A stretch of DNA of 33,650 nucleotides from Chloroflexota bacterium. GTDB taxonomy: Bacteria > Chloroflexota > Dehalococcoidia > Lucifugimonadales > JACPCL1. Of the stretch, positions 1 to 7,463 are shown piece by piece. Where the stretch lies: NCBI GenBank assembly GCA_016202485.1, contig JACQOP010000030.1, forward strand, positions 1 to 33,650, written 5' to 3'. Position 1 is the stretch's first letter; every line of letters starts with the position of its first letter. Made by a program: the position numbers and the translations under genes. Under the pieces are notes generated by a model, which had not been told where the DNA came from, ran no database searches, and was given only the letters and a program-made list of their open reading frames with translations.

Positions 1-439
1 CGGCCAAGCGGTCAACCAACTGGCCCGCCACCAGAACAAGGCCAAACATGCCCAGGAAATGGGCGCTCATCACAATGGGGACTGCGGCAACGTCGTGGCC
101 GTGCCCAATCATGATAAGCCCCGTCACGCTCATCAGGGCAGCCATAACACCCTGGGCCAGGACTGCTGCAATAAATGCGGGTAGGACAGCCGGCAGCCGG
201 AGCAGTTCTCCCAATGGTCGTGCAGGCTGGGATACTGAGGCGCTTACCGACTGGGCGGCTGCCGCCATGCGACGGCCTATCTGGATTGGACCAATCCGGA
301 TACCAAATATGACCACCAGACCAGCGCCGAGCAGCCCAGCAGCTACCAGCCACGGAGCAGCAATGTCCCCTGCGCCGCTCCTCGCCGCGGAGAGCAGAGG
401 CGCAAAGGCGATGGGGCTAATGAGGAGAGAACCCTGTCT
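1..439 (-). pseudogene. C-terminal part of an MFS transporter, apparently 5'-truncated
   Basis: Reading the minus strand from just after the neighbour's stop codon gives an open frame that leaves the window at position 1. It encodes a hydrophobic protein. After two membrane-like stretches there is a basic loop (IGRRMAAA), a segment starting GELLRLPAVLPAF, then VLAQGVMAALMSVTG and SAHFLGMFGLVLVAG followed by QLVDRL. The LAQGVM..., SAHxLGMF and GxLxDR patterns are typical of the start of the second half of Major Facilitator Superfamily drug or sugar exporters. The first four or so helices and any N-terminal start are missing: the frame is directly preceded by a TAG (440-442) that ends the upstream gene. 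The only internal ATG is at 268. It is either a decayed remnant or a start I cannot see. MFS family membership is fairly secure; pseudogene status is inference. Confidence 0.6.
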
Positions 440-1282
440 CTACACCTGGGCCTGCGCCCCGAAGAGCCGCTGCTTCTGGGAATGCAGATAGTGGGCCGAG
501 ATAAAGGTCAGCGGCTTGCGAGCAGATGTGAAATGGTCGCGGAGAAGGCCAAAGACCTCATGGAGCGCCAGCAGTTGCGCCGTCGGGTGCTGCTGGGCCA
601 GGCCATAGAAGCGGCGGCCATCGGTCTCGTAGTCCTCCAGACTGCGGCGCACGCGGCCCGAGGTCATGGGCCGCATCTCCCCGGTACCGGGGTAGCGGTA
701 GTCCAGGAAGGTATAGTCCGGGAAGACACCGGTCACAAAGAGGCACACGTCGGCAATGCGCTTGTACAAACCGAACCGGTGCTCCTCCTCTACCGTTTCA
801 CTCAGTCGCAGCAGGCTGTCCACATCCATGTCGCTGAAGCGCTGGCGCCGCCGGACGCCCCGGCGGACCCGTACGGAGGTGGTGTAGCTATGGATGCGTG
901 TGAAGGAACCTAGAAGGTGGGCCAGGTACAGGAGCACCTCCGGTTTTGCCAGCAGGTCCACCACCTCGCGGGAGTCAAACACGGGGATGCTCTGCCGCCC
1001 GGCCCGCTCCACGGTGTGAGTGGCCACCTTCAACTCTTTTAACGCCCTGCGAAGCAATATCTCAAAGTAGAGGGTGGGGGATATCTTGACAAAGATTTCC
1101 TCGTCATCCATCACCCGTTGGAACACCTTATCGTCCCCAACAAGGGCGGCGCGAAATCCATCCTCAGAACGGACAAGCCTCTTGAGCTCCTCCAGGTTTG
1201 ACGCCTTGGGGACAGCCTCACCGACCACGAAATCCAGGTCTGCTTCTGTTAAACTCAACTCCGTGATGAGCGGTCTTACCAT
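440..1282 (-). CDS. conserved protein of unknown function, 280 aa
   Basis: This is an open frame with bacterial codon use, ATG start at 1282 and TAG stop. The protein is soluble and charged, with no signal peptide, membrane segment or cofactor motif that I recognise. The middle has a basic patch (RVRRGVRRRQRF, about residues 138-149), followed by an acidic helix containing LLRLSETVEEEHRFGLYKRIADV, and a segment rich in Tyr and Asp (FPDYTFLDYRYPG). The C-terminal part reads like a helical bundle. It starts divergently from the Rieske gene across a 145-bp spacer carrying overlapping promoters. I do not recognise the family and assign no function. Confidence 0.75.
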   Translation of the reverse strand: MVRPLITELSLTEADLDFVVGEAVPKASNLEELKRLVRSEDGFRAALVGDDKVFQRVMDDEEIFVKISPTLYFEILLRRALKELKVATHTVERAGRQSIPVFDSREVVDLLAKPEVLLYLAHLLGSFTRIHSYTTSVRVRRGVRRRQRFSDMDVDSLLRLSETVEEEHRFGLYKRIADVCLFVTGVFPDYTFLDYRYPGTGEMRPMTSGRVRRSLEDYETDGRRFYGLAQQHPTAQLLALHEVFGLLRDHFTSARKPLTFISAHYLHSQKQRLFGAQAQV

Positions 1283-1323
1283 AGAACAGCCTCAAAGACA
1301 GGAAAGTCCGTGCTTTTCTTCTA

Positions 1324-1352
1324 CCTTTACCTTCACAGAATGGATTTGTCAA
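1324..1352 (-). promoter_or_regulatory. sigma-70-type promoter for the 280-aa protein gene
   Basis: On the minus strand TTGACA (1352-1347) is followed after 17 nt by TAAAGG (1329-1324). The -35 is a perfect consensus and the -10 is weak. The start codon lies about 40 nt downstream. The same bases serve as the -35 of the divergent promoter. Confidence 0.45.
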
Positions 1353-1373
1353 GAATGCGGGTTGTACTATAGC
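1346..1373 (+). promoter_or_regulatory. sigma-70-type promoter for the Rieske gene
   Basis: TTGTCA (1346-1351), 16-nt spacer, TATAGC (1368-1373). The Rieske start is 54 nt further on with a good ribosome binding site. The -35 overlaps that of the divergent gene on the other strand. Confidence 0.45.
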
Positions 1374-1427
1374 CTCAGAGGGTACGTTTGGGAAGATGAG
1401 CCCAGCAGAATCATAAGGAGGCGCCAG

Positions 1428-1751
1428 ATGCGTGAAGGATTCGTCGCAGCCGCCAAAATGGGGGAACTTGCCCCAGGGGACATGAAACTACTGTACGTTG
1501 GGAACAGGCCGGTGGCCCTTGCCAATCTCGGGGGCGACTATGTCGCCTTCAGCGATACCTGCACTCACCAGGAGTGCTCCTTATCCGATGGCACGGTGGA
1601 GGGGGAGTCTGTAGAATGCCCCTGCCACGGGAGCATCTTCAACGCGAGGACGGGGGCGGTAGAGGAAGGGCCCGCCCAAACTCCCCTGGCCGTGCACGAG
1701 GTGCGCATCCAGGGTGAAGACATCCTCGTGGGACCTCCACAGACTGGTTAG
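1428..1751 (+). CDS. Rieske [2Fe-2S] ferredoxin-like protein
   Basis: A 107-residue stand-alone Rieske domain. The cluster ligands are visible as C45-T-H47 in the CTHQECSL box and C64-P-C66-H67 in the CPCHGS box, giving the C-x-H...C-x2-H pattern of Rieske proteins. The length matches small Rieske ferredoxins of the nitrite-reductase small-subunit or dioxygenase-ferredoxin type, which pass single electrons to oxygenases or reductases in the cytoplasm. There is no signal peptide or membrane anchor, so it is not the bc1-type protein. I chose the ATG at 1428 because AAGGAG sits 8 nt upstream; the open frame extends further back but lacks a binding site there. No oxygenase lies beside it, so the partner is unknown. 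Confidence 0.9.
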   Translation: MREGFVAAAKMGELAPGDMKLLYVGNRPVALANLGGDYVAFSDTCTHQECSLSDGTVEGESVECPCHGSIFNARTGAVEEGPAQTPLAVHEVRIQGEDILVGPPQTG

Positions 1752-1987
1752 GTTACATCCGCACCTGAGCAGTGGCGGCCTCAACTTGCCGGCAGGGTAA
1801 TCAACCTGCGATAGGATGCTTGGTTGGCCTCTTCTGCCGGCGAGTGTCTCCTCTTGTGAGCCGGCGCACATATCTCGCTGCAGGTCATACGAGGAATGGC
1901 GGGGGAAAGCAGTCTCTTTTCTTCCCACCACCCTATGATACACTGATAAGTGTCCCCTTCCCCCAATCACAACCCGTATATAAGCAG

Positions 1988-4333
1988 GTGTCCTCCTTGA
2001 TTAACCAGGTTTCAGCCATAACTACACCCCAGATTGTAGAACTGCCCCTGCTCCCGCGCAGAGACAGCCTGGTGTACCCCCGCCTCACCACCCAGATGCT
2101 GGTCGTGCGCCCCGCGTTTCAACGCGCGGTGGAGGAGGCCATTGCAGGCGACCGGCGCATTTTGGTCGTCGGTAGGGCCAATGAGCAAAGCCGGGACTTT
2201 GATGTCCGCGACATTTACCCCATTGGGACCCTCGCCATGGTGGGCCGTATGATGAAGCTTCCTGACGGTTCCGCCACGGTCTGGCTCCAGGGAGAGACCC
2301 GTGTCCGCATCCTGGACGTCACCCAGACCGACCCCTGGTACCGTGCCACAGCGGAAGTGCTGGAAGAGACCCCCTATGAAGAGTCTCTCCAGGTCCAGGC
2401 CGCCATGCGTTCCCTGCTGGCCCAGTTTGAAAAATGCGTCCAGCTCTCGCCTGTCCTCTCCTGGGATGTCTACGTCGCAGCCATGAACGCCGAGACGCCA
2501 GGCTGGCTGGCTGACCTGGTCTGCTCCGCCCTTAATATAGAGATGGCGGACCGGCAGCAGCTGATGGAGCTCCTGGACCCTGTAGAACGCCTCTCTGCCG
2601 TCGGCCAGTTTCTGAGCAAAGAGGTGGAGCTGCTGGAACTCCAGAACGAGATTGATTCCCAGGTACGCGAGACTATGGACAAGTCCCAGCGGGAATATGT
2701 TCTGAGGGAGCAGCTCCGAGCCATTCAGAAGGAACTTCATGATATTGACCCCCAGGCCCAGGATATGGAGAACCTGCGGGCAAAAATAGAGTCTTCCGGC
2801 ATGCCCGAGGAAGCGGCAAAGAAGGCCACTGAAGAACTGGTACGCCTGGAGCGCACACCCCCTGCTTCGCCGGAGAATGGAGTTATTCGCGGCTATCTTG
2901 AATGGCTGACGGAGCTACCCTGGACTACCCACACTGATGACAACCTAGATATAGGGCTGGCGGCCAAGCTCTTGGACAAGAACCACTATGGGTTGAAGAA
3001 GGTGAAGGAGCGCATCCTGGAATACCTGGCCGTGCGCAAACTCTCCGAAGGCAAGCTGCACAGCCCCATCCTCTGCTTTGTGGGCGCACCTGGCGTAGGT
3101 AAGACCAGCTTGGGACGCTCCATTGCCGAAGCCATGGGCCGCAAGTTCGTACGCGTGAGCCTGGGCGGTATCCGCGATGAGGCCGAAATCCGGGGCCACC
3201 GCCGCACCTACATCGGCGCTCTCCCGGGCCGCGTCATCCAGACCCTGCGCCGCGCCGGCACCATCAACCCCGTCTTTATGTTGGACGAAATAGACAAGGT
3301 CGGCGCCGACTTCCGCGGCGATCCTTCCTCGGCGCTCCTGGAAGTCCTGGACCCGGAGCAGAACCACGCCTTCAGCGACCACTACCTGGAAGTGCCTTAC
3401 AACCTCTCCCAGGTCATGTTCATCACCACCGCTAATATCCTTGACCCCATCATTCCCGCTTTGCGTGACCGCATGGAGGTCATTGAACTGCCAGGGTATA
3501 CAGAGGACGAGAAGCTGGAAATCGCCCGGCGCTTCCTGGTACCCAAGCAATTGGAGGAACACGCCCTGATGGAGGACCAGCTCCGTTTCGCGCCAAACGC
3601 AATTCGCAAGATGATCCGGGAGTATACCCGGGAAGCGGGCGTCCGGAACCTGGAACGGGAGATTGGGACCATTTGCCGCAAGGTGGCCCGTACCATTGCC
3701 GAGGGGAAGAAAGCCCCTGGAAACATCGTGCCCCAGTCGGTGCCTAAATACCTGGGGCCAACACGCTTCAGTTGGGGGGCTGCAGAAGAGCAAGATGAGA
3801 TCGGCGTCGCAACTGGTGTCGCCTACACCCCAACGGGGGGTGACGTCCTCTCCATAGAGGTTGCCCTGCTGAAAGGCAAGGGTGATTTGCTACTCACTGG
3901 CCAGCTAGGCGATGTCATGAAAGAATCGGCGCAGGCTGCCCTCAGCTATTGCCGCTCCAAGTCCGACTCCTGGAGCCTCAAGGACGGCGTGAGACGCCAG
4001 GATATCCACATCCACATCCCCGCTGGGGCAACGCCCAAGGACGGCCCTTCAGCTGGCGCGGCGATGACCACCGCCCTGGCCTCTGCGCTCACCGGCAAGC
4101 CGGTGCGTAAGGAAGTTGCCATGACCGGAGAGATCACCCTGCGCGGGAAGGTACTGCCAGTGGGCGGCATCAAGGAAAAGGTGCTGGCAGCCCACCGCGC
4201 CGGCATCAAGGTTTTCGTGCTGCCAACGGATAACCGGAAAGACATGATTGACATACCGTTAAATGTGCGACGGGACGTGCAATTTATTTATGTCAAAGAT
4301 ATGGACAGCGTGCTACAAGTAGCGCTAAGGTAA
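1988..4333 (+). CDS. lon: ATP-dependent Lon protease
   Basis: Cytoplasmic AAA+ serine protease that unfolds and degrades damaged and regulatory proteins. From the GTG at 1988 it is about 781 residues, normal for LonA. The N-terminal substrate-binding domain begins ELPLLPRRDSLVYP at about residue 18. The ATPase has Walker A GAPGVGKT (366-373) and Walker B VFMLDEID (429-436). The protease domain carries the catalytic Ser688 in PKDGPSAG and Lys731 in GGIKEK, the Ser-Lys dyad spaced 43 residues apart as in E. coli Lon. The open frame continues upstream to 1772 but that part does not resemble Lon. GTG 1988 or TTG 1997 are the best starts and neither has a strong ribosome binding site. No CIRCE or other heat-shock operator was seen upstream. 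A hairpin follows the stop. Confidence 0.96.
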   Translation: MSSLINQVSAITTPQIVELPLLPRRDSLVYPRLTTQMLVVRPAFQRAVEEAIAGDRRILVVGRANEQSRDFDVRDIYPIGTLAMVGRMMKLPDGSATVWLQGETRVRILDVTQTDPWYRATAEVLEETPYEESLQVQAAMRSLLAQFEKCVQLSPVLSWDVYVAAMNAETPGWLADLVCSALNIEMADRQQLMELLDPVERLSAVGQFLSKEVELLELQNEIDSQVRETMDKSQREYVLREQLRAIQKELHDIDPQAQDMENLRAKIESSGMPEEAAKKATEELVRLERTPPASPENGVIRGYLEWLTELPWTTHTDDNLDIGLAAKLLDKNHYGLKKVKERILEYLAVRKLSEGKLHSPILCFVGAPGVGKTSLGRSIAEAMGRKFVRVSLGGIRDEAEIRGHRRTYIGALPGRVIQTLRRAGTINPVFMLDEIDKVGADFRGDPSSALLEVLDPEQNHAFSDHYLEVPYNLSQVMFITTANILDPIIPALRDRMEVIELPGYTEDEKLEIARRFLVPKQLEEHALMEDQLRFAPNAIRKMIREYTREAGVRNLEREIGTICRKVARTIAEGKKAPGNIVPQSVPKYLGPTRFSWGAAEEQDEIGVATGVAYTPTGGDVLSIEVALLKGKGDLLLTGQLGDVMKESAQAALSYCRSKSDSWSLKDGVRRQDIHIHIPAGATPKDGPSAGAAMTTALASALTGKPVRKEVAMTGEITLRGKVLPVGGIKEKVLAAHRAGIKVFVLPTDNRKDMIDIPLNVRRDVQFIYVKDMDSVLQVALR

Positions 4334-4354
4334 CATACCGTAGTATGCCGCTTG

Positions 4355-4379
4355 TAGGGGCGAGATAACCTCGCCCCTA
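4355..4379 (+). terminator. perfect hairpin after lon
   Basis: A perfect 10-bp inverted repeat (TAGGGGCGAG and its complement) with a 5-nt loop ATAAC, starting 22 nt after the lon stop. The tail (TCATCATTT) is only mildly T-rich. It could be a terminator for lon or a member of a family of small GC-rich intergenic hairpins. Confidence 0.5.
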
Positions 4380-4419
4380 TCATCATTTGGCATTTGGCAA
4401 GTACAGAGAGGAGACTCTC

Positions 4420-5010
4420 ATGAACTGGGTAGACATCCTGATTATTATCGTAGCGGGGATTGGCGCGCTCATTGGATGGAAGATCGGCTTGCTGGGCGCC
4501 ATCTTCAACACGATTGGTGTCTTCGTAGGCATCTTCGTCGCAGCCAACTTTAGCCAGGCCATCGCGGGTTGGATAGTAGAGCAAGGGGCTGGCAATTCTC
4601 TGGCCACGGTCCTGGCCTATGTGGTCATCATTATCGGCGTGTTCATCGCCGCCCAGATCGCCAAGACCTTCGTCAAAAAGGCGCTATCCCTGGTATTCTT
4701 AGGATGGGTAGACTCTGTTGGGTCAATAGCGGTCGGCCTCATCTTGGGTTTCGCTCTGGGCGGGGCAGTCATCTTGGGCCTCGCGCGCCTGTCGGTGGAC
4801 CTGCCCCAAGAGGGCGCAGGGGGATTTCTGGTGGAGATGACCGGTATCCGTGGCAGCCTCCAGGACTCCCTGGTCAAGTCCAATCTGGTGGGAATATTCA
4901 TTGAGGTCACGGACGCTATCCCAGCGAATGCATTTGGCATGGTACCGGGGGACTATCGCGCAGCCCTTGACCAGATAGAGCAGCGCCGCCTGGAAGGGGA
5001 GACGGCTTAA
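4420..5010 (+). CDS. CvpA family membrane protein
   Basis: A 196-residue integral membrane protein. The N-terminus MNWVDILIIIVAGIGALIGW followed by a glycine-rich helix is the standard opening of the CvpA/colicin V production family (Pfam CvpA). Four hydrophobic segments are visible (about residues 4-23, 28-50, 60-80 and 98-125), followed by a short polar tail. Members of this family are linked to colicin V production in E. coli and to envelope stress, but the biochemical role is not established. The ATG at 4420 has GAGAGGAG 7 nt upstream, better than the TTG at 4387 that would also open the frame. Confidence 0.85.
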   Translation: MNWVDILIIIVAGIGALIGWKIGLLGAIFNTIGVFVGIFVAANFSQAIAGWIVEQGAGNSLATVLAYVVIIIGVFIAAQIAKTFVKKALSLVFLGWVDSVGSIAVGLILGFALGGAVILGLARLSVDLPQEGAGGFLVEMTGIRGSLQDSLVKSNLVGIFIEVTDAIPANAFGMVPGDYRAALDQIEQRRLEGETA

Positions 5011-5156
5011 GAGCAGGCGGCCCTCTGCTCCCCTCTGTTGTCCAGATGCATTGGGACTCCACAGCCACGGAAGGGGGTGTCAAGAGAGACCAGTGTACAG
5101 GGCGCCTGCAATGTGAGTATCATGGCATAGCTAACATCAACCAGGCAGGTGGTCTC

Positions 5157-5675
5157 ATGGTGCAACGGTCAATTGGTGCACCCGTGCTGGTGCTCAATCA
5201 GAACTATGAGCCGATTAACGTGTGCCACGTCCGCAGGGCCGTCGTTCTCATAGACCGTGGAAAAGCGGAACTCCTGGTAAACGGCAACGGAGAGGTCCGC
5301 ACCCCCCGTCTGGTCTTTCCTGCCCCCTCCGTCATCCGCCTGGTGCAAATTGTCAAGCGCCCGATTATCCAGCGCCGGCTGTCGCGCCGGGACGTCTTCA
5401 TTCGGGACAGCTACACCTGCCAGTACTGCGGCAAGACCGGCCACGACCTGACTCTGGACCACGTAATGCCGCGCGTCCGCGGCGGTCCTCACACGTGGGA
5501 AAATGTGGTGGCTGCCTGCATCCCCTGCAACCACCGCAAAGCAGGCCGTACCCCCAAGGAGGCTGGCATGAAGCTCCTGAAGGAGCCACGCGCCCCCCGG
5601 CCAAACCCCTACTATCTCTTCCAGCGCCGGCCTGTTCAGGACGAGTGGCGACAGTTCATGCCCTGGGTCGTGTAA
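5157..5675 (+). CDS. HNH endonuclease (McrA-like, stand-alone)
   Basis: A 172-residue protein whose C-terminal half is an HNH nuclease. C88-x2-C91 and C121-x2-C124 form a structural zinc site, D101-H102 (LDHVMPRVRGG) and N117 form the beta-beta-alpha-metal active site. The N-terminal half (SIGAPVLVLNQNYEPINVCHVRRAVVLI in outline) is the conserved region found in a widespread chromosomal HNH family in Chloroflexota, Cyanobacteria and Actinobacteria. Composition matches the neighbours, so this is a resident gene, unlike the HNH gene at 19770. ATG 5157 is chosen because the conserved domain begins right after it; the frame stays open to 5046. The cellular target is unknown. Confidence 0.88.
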   Translation: MVQRSIGAPVLVLNQNYEPINVCHVRRAVVLIDRGKAELLVNGNGEVRTPRLVFPAPSVIRLVQIVKRPIIQRRLSRRDVFIRDSYTCQYCGKTGHDLTLDHVMPRVRGGPHTWENVVAACIPCNHRKAGRTPKEAGMKLLKEPRAPRPNPYYLFQRRPVQDEWRQFMPWVV

Positions 5676-6077
5676 CCTTCCGTCCTGGAAGCCAGCCCCT
5701 GCCTATGGCGGCGGCTTCCCTGTCCAGCACCCGCCACTGCTGGTCCCACTGGAGCATGAAGAGAGGGCGCACGCCTGCCACCCCCTTACGAAGGAGAGAA
5801 CAGCAGTTCCTGCCTAGGAGATTCCATGGCGCTTGTCTCAAAACCCTACGAAACGGGTTCTTGACTTTCGTCAACTCTGAGGTATGGTATAGGTGTCGTC
5901 GTATGCTTGCTTCTGCCGGCCTCAGAAGGGCGAGCAAGGGGCACATTTTAATCTACGCCCGAGATACGAGCCGAAGGCAGCCGAGGTTACGGGAAAACCC
6001 CGGCAGATGTTCCGGTTTTTATAGGCAAGGATCGCGGTTATTGCCGGGAGTTCCAAAGGCCAGAAAAGGAGGAAGAC
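5676..6077. other. 402-bp intergenic region and leader before the HMGL-like gene
   Basis: No coding frame is convincing here. The first 180 bp show nothing recognisable. A promoter lies at 5861-5888. The roughly 185-nt leader that follows contains CCGG (6000-6003) and CCGG (6012-6015) followed by five Ts (6016-6020), which could form a weak attenuator-like hairpin. I could not match the leader to any riboswitch class by eye. Confidence 0.4.
5861..5888 (+). promoter_or_regulatory. promoter of the HMGL-like gene with a small palindrome on the -35
   Basis: TTGACT (5861-5866), 16-nt spacer, TATGGT (5883-5888). The -35 lies inside a short perfect inverted repeat, TTGAC-TTTC-GTCAA (5861-5874), which could be an operator half-site pair. 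It may serve the catabolic cluster that begins at 6078. Confidence 0.5.
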
Positions 6078-7301
6078 ATGCCTGGTAGGTACCCAAAGGT
6101 TTCTTGGACCGAGCAAGGGCTCCGTGAAGGAATGCAGATTGAGGACGCCAATATCTCTGTGGACGATAAGATTCGTCTGCTGGATGCATTAGGCGAGACA
6201 GGTTTGAAGGCGATTGTGGTGGGGTCTTTTGTCAGCCCCCGCTACACGCCGCAGATGGCCCGCATGGACGAGTTGATGGCCAAATTCAAGCCCAGGCCCG
6301 GTGTTACCTACACCGCCTTGGCTTTGAATGAGCGCGGCGTAGAGCGCGCCCGCGCGTACTCTCCACCCCTGACAGTTGGCGGTGGTGAAGAGGGGGGTAC
6401 CGGCGTGCGCCGTCCCGGTTTGGGCGCCCATATGTGCGACATATTCGTTCGTCGCAACACCAATCGCTCCCAGATGGACGAGATGTCTAGCTGGTCCCGC
6501 ACCATTGCCCGCGCCATGGAGCAGGGTGTGAAGGAAGCGTCCATCGGCTCCAACGCTTCCATGGGTTCCAACTTCCTGGGCGACTTCCCGGTGGATTACT
6601 ACATGGCCATGCTGGAGCACCAGCACGCGCTGTGGGACGACGCCGGCATCAAGGTCACCCAGTGCTCCATCGGCGACCCCATGGGCTGGTGTCACCCAGC
6701 TAAAGTAGAGGAGATCGTCTACCGCGTCAAGGAAAAGTGGCCGGAAGTCACACACTGGAGCGGCCACTATCACAACAGCCGTGGCATGGCCGTAGCCAGC
6801 CACTTCTCCCACATCCGGTCCCTCGGCCCCGAGGATGACCTCCACCTGGACGGCACTATCGGCGGCTTCGGCGGCTGCCCTTACTGCGGCAACGGCCGCG
6901 CCACGGGCATGGCCCCCACGGAAGACTCCATCCACATGATGGAAGACATGGGCATTGATACGGGCGTAGACCTGGACAAACTCATTGAGTGCGTCTGGAT
7001 GGCCGAGGAAATCCTGGGCCGCCAGCTCTGGGGCCACGTCTCCCGCGCCGGACCCCGCCCCAAGACCCTGGACAAGCTGTACAATATCAATGCGCCTTTC
7101 GTAGAGACCCTGGAGCAGGTCAAGCATTTCAAGCTCGGCCCCAAGGCCTATGAAGGCGGCGTCTACCCCTGGCGCGAGCCTATCAAGAGCCCATACCGCG
7201 ACCGGATTGACAAGGGCCTGCCGGCCTACGAGCCCAACGGCTCCTGGCCCTGGAACGAACCCTGGTTCCCCAAGCCCTCTCACGGACGCAGCGGCTCCTA
7301 A
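6078..7301 (+). CDS. HMG-CoA lyase-like enzyme (DRE-TIM metallolyase superfamily)
   Basis: A 407-residue TIM-barrel enzyme of the superfamily that makes or breaks C-C bonds next to a thioester or carboxylate (HMG-CoA lyase, citramalate and isopropylmalate synthases). Motifs: LREGMQIED at 15-23 replaces the usual RDGLQ of HMG-CoA lyase; SIGDPMG at 197-203; the metal-binding GHYHN at 229-233 (H230, H232); and the HMG-CoA-lyase-type loop GGCPYCGNGRATG at 265-277, followed by TEDSIHMMEDMGIDTGVDL. The loop carries an extra Cys and appears about two residues longer than the human enzyme's. A C-terminal extension rich in Trp and Pro ends the protein. ATG 6078 follows a strong AAAGGAGGAAG site. A strong terminator follows, so it is transcribed alone. 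The exact substrate is not assignable; a role with the CoA-transferases downstream is inference. Confidence 0.85.
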   Translation: MPGRYPKVSWTEQGLREGMQIEDANISVDDKIRLLDALGETGLKAIVVGSFVSPRYTPQMARMDELMAKFKPRPGVTYTALALNERGVERARAYSPPLTVGGGEEGGTGVRRPGLGAHMCDIFVRRNTNRSQMDEMSSWSRTIARAMEQGVKEASIGSNASMGSNFLGDFPVDYYMAMLEHQHALWDDAGIKVTQCSIGDPMGWCHPAKVEEIVYRVKEKWPEVTHWSGHYHNSRGMAVASHFSHIRSLGPEDDLHLDGTIGGFGGCPYCGNGRATGMAPTEDSIHMMEDMGIDTGVDLDKLIECVWMAEEILGRQLWGHVSRAGPRPKTLDKLYNINAPFVETLEQVKHFKLGPKAYEGGVYPWREPIKSPYRDRIDKGLPAYEPNGSWPWNEPWFPKPSHGRSGS

Positions 7302-7317
7302 ATAGCCCCTCTACGTG

Positions 7318-7352
7318 AGCCGCCAGACCATTCCAGGTCTGGCGGCTTATTT
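7318..7352 (+). terminator. Rho-independent terminator after the HMGL-like gene
   Basis: A perfect 12-bp stem (AGCCGCCAGACC paired with its complement at 7336-7347), 6-nt loop, then TATTTGTG. It lies 16 nt after the stop codon. Confidence 0.85.
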
Positions 7353-7463
7353 GTGCCCTGATAAAGGCGCCAGCCAGTCGTTTACATTCCTTTCCCCATA
7401 GACTACAATCCCTCTATTGCCACCCAGACATAGAGGATACCACGTTTAGCGGGAGATGCTCCT

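Noticed and set aside
48-491. 147-codon plus-strand frame at the left edge
   Set aside because: Its translation is low-complexity, while the minus strand encodes recognisable MFS transporter helices.
4355-4379. The GC-rich hairpin after lon as part of a CRISPR or larger repeat array
   Set aside because: It is a single hairpin; no regularly spaced repeats were found anywhere in the window.
5900-6077. Possible riboswitch in the long leader of the HMG-CoA-lyase-like gene
   Set aside because: The hairpins are short and do not match a known aptamer pattern that I can recognise. A covariance-model search would decide.
6189-7283. 364-codon open frame on the minus strand
   Set aside because: Antisense to the HMG-CoA-lyase-like gene, which has clear motifs and a strong ribosome binding site.
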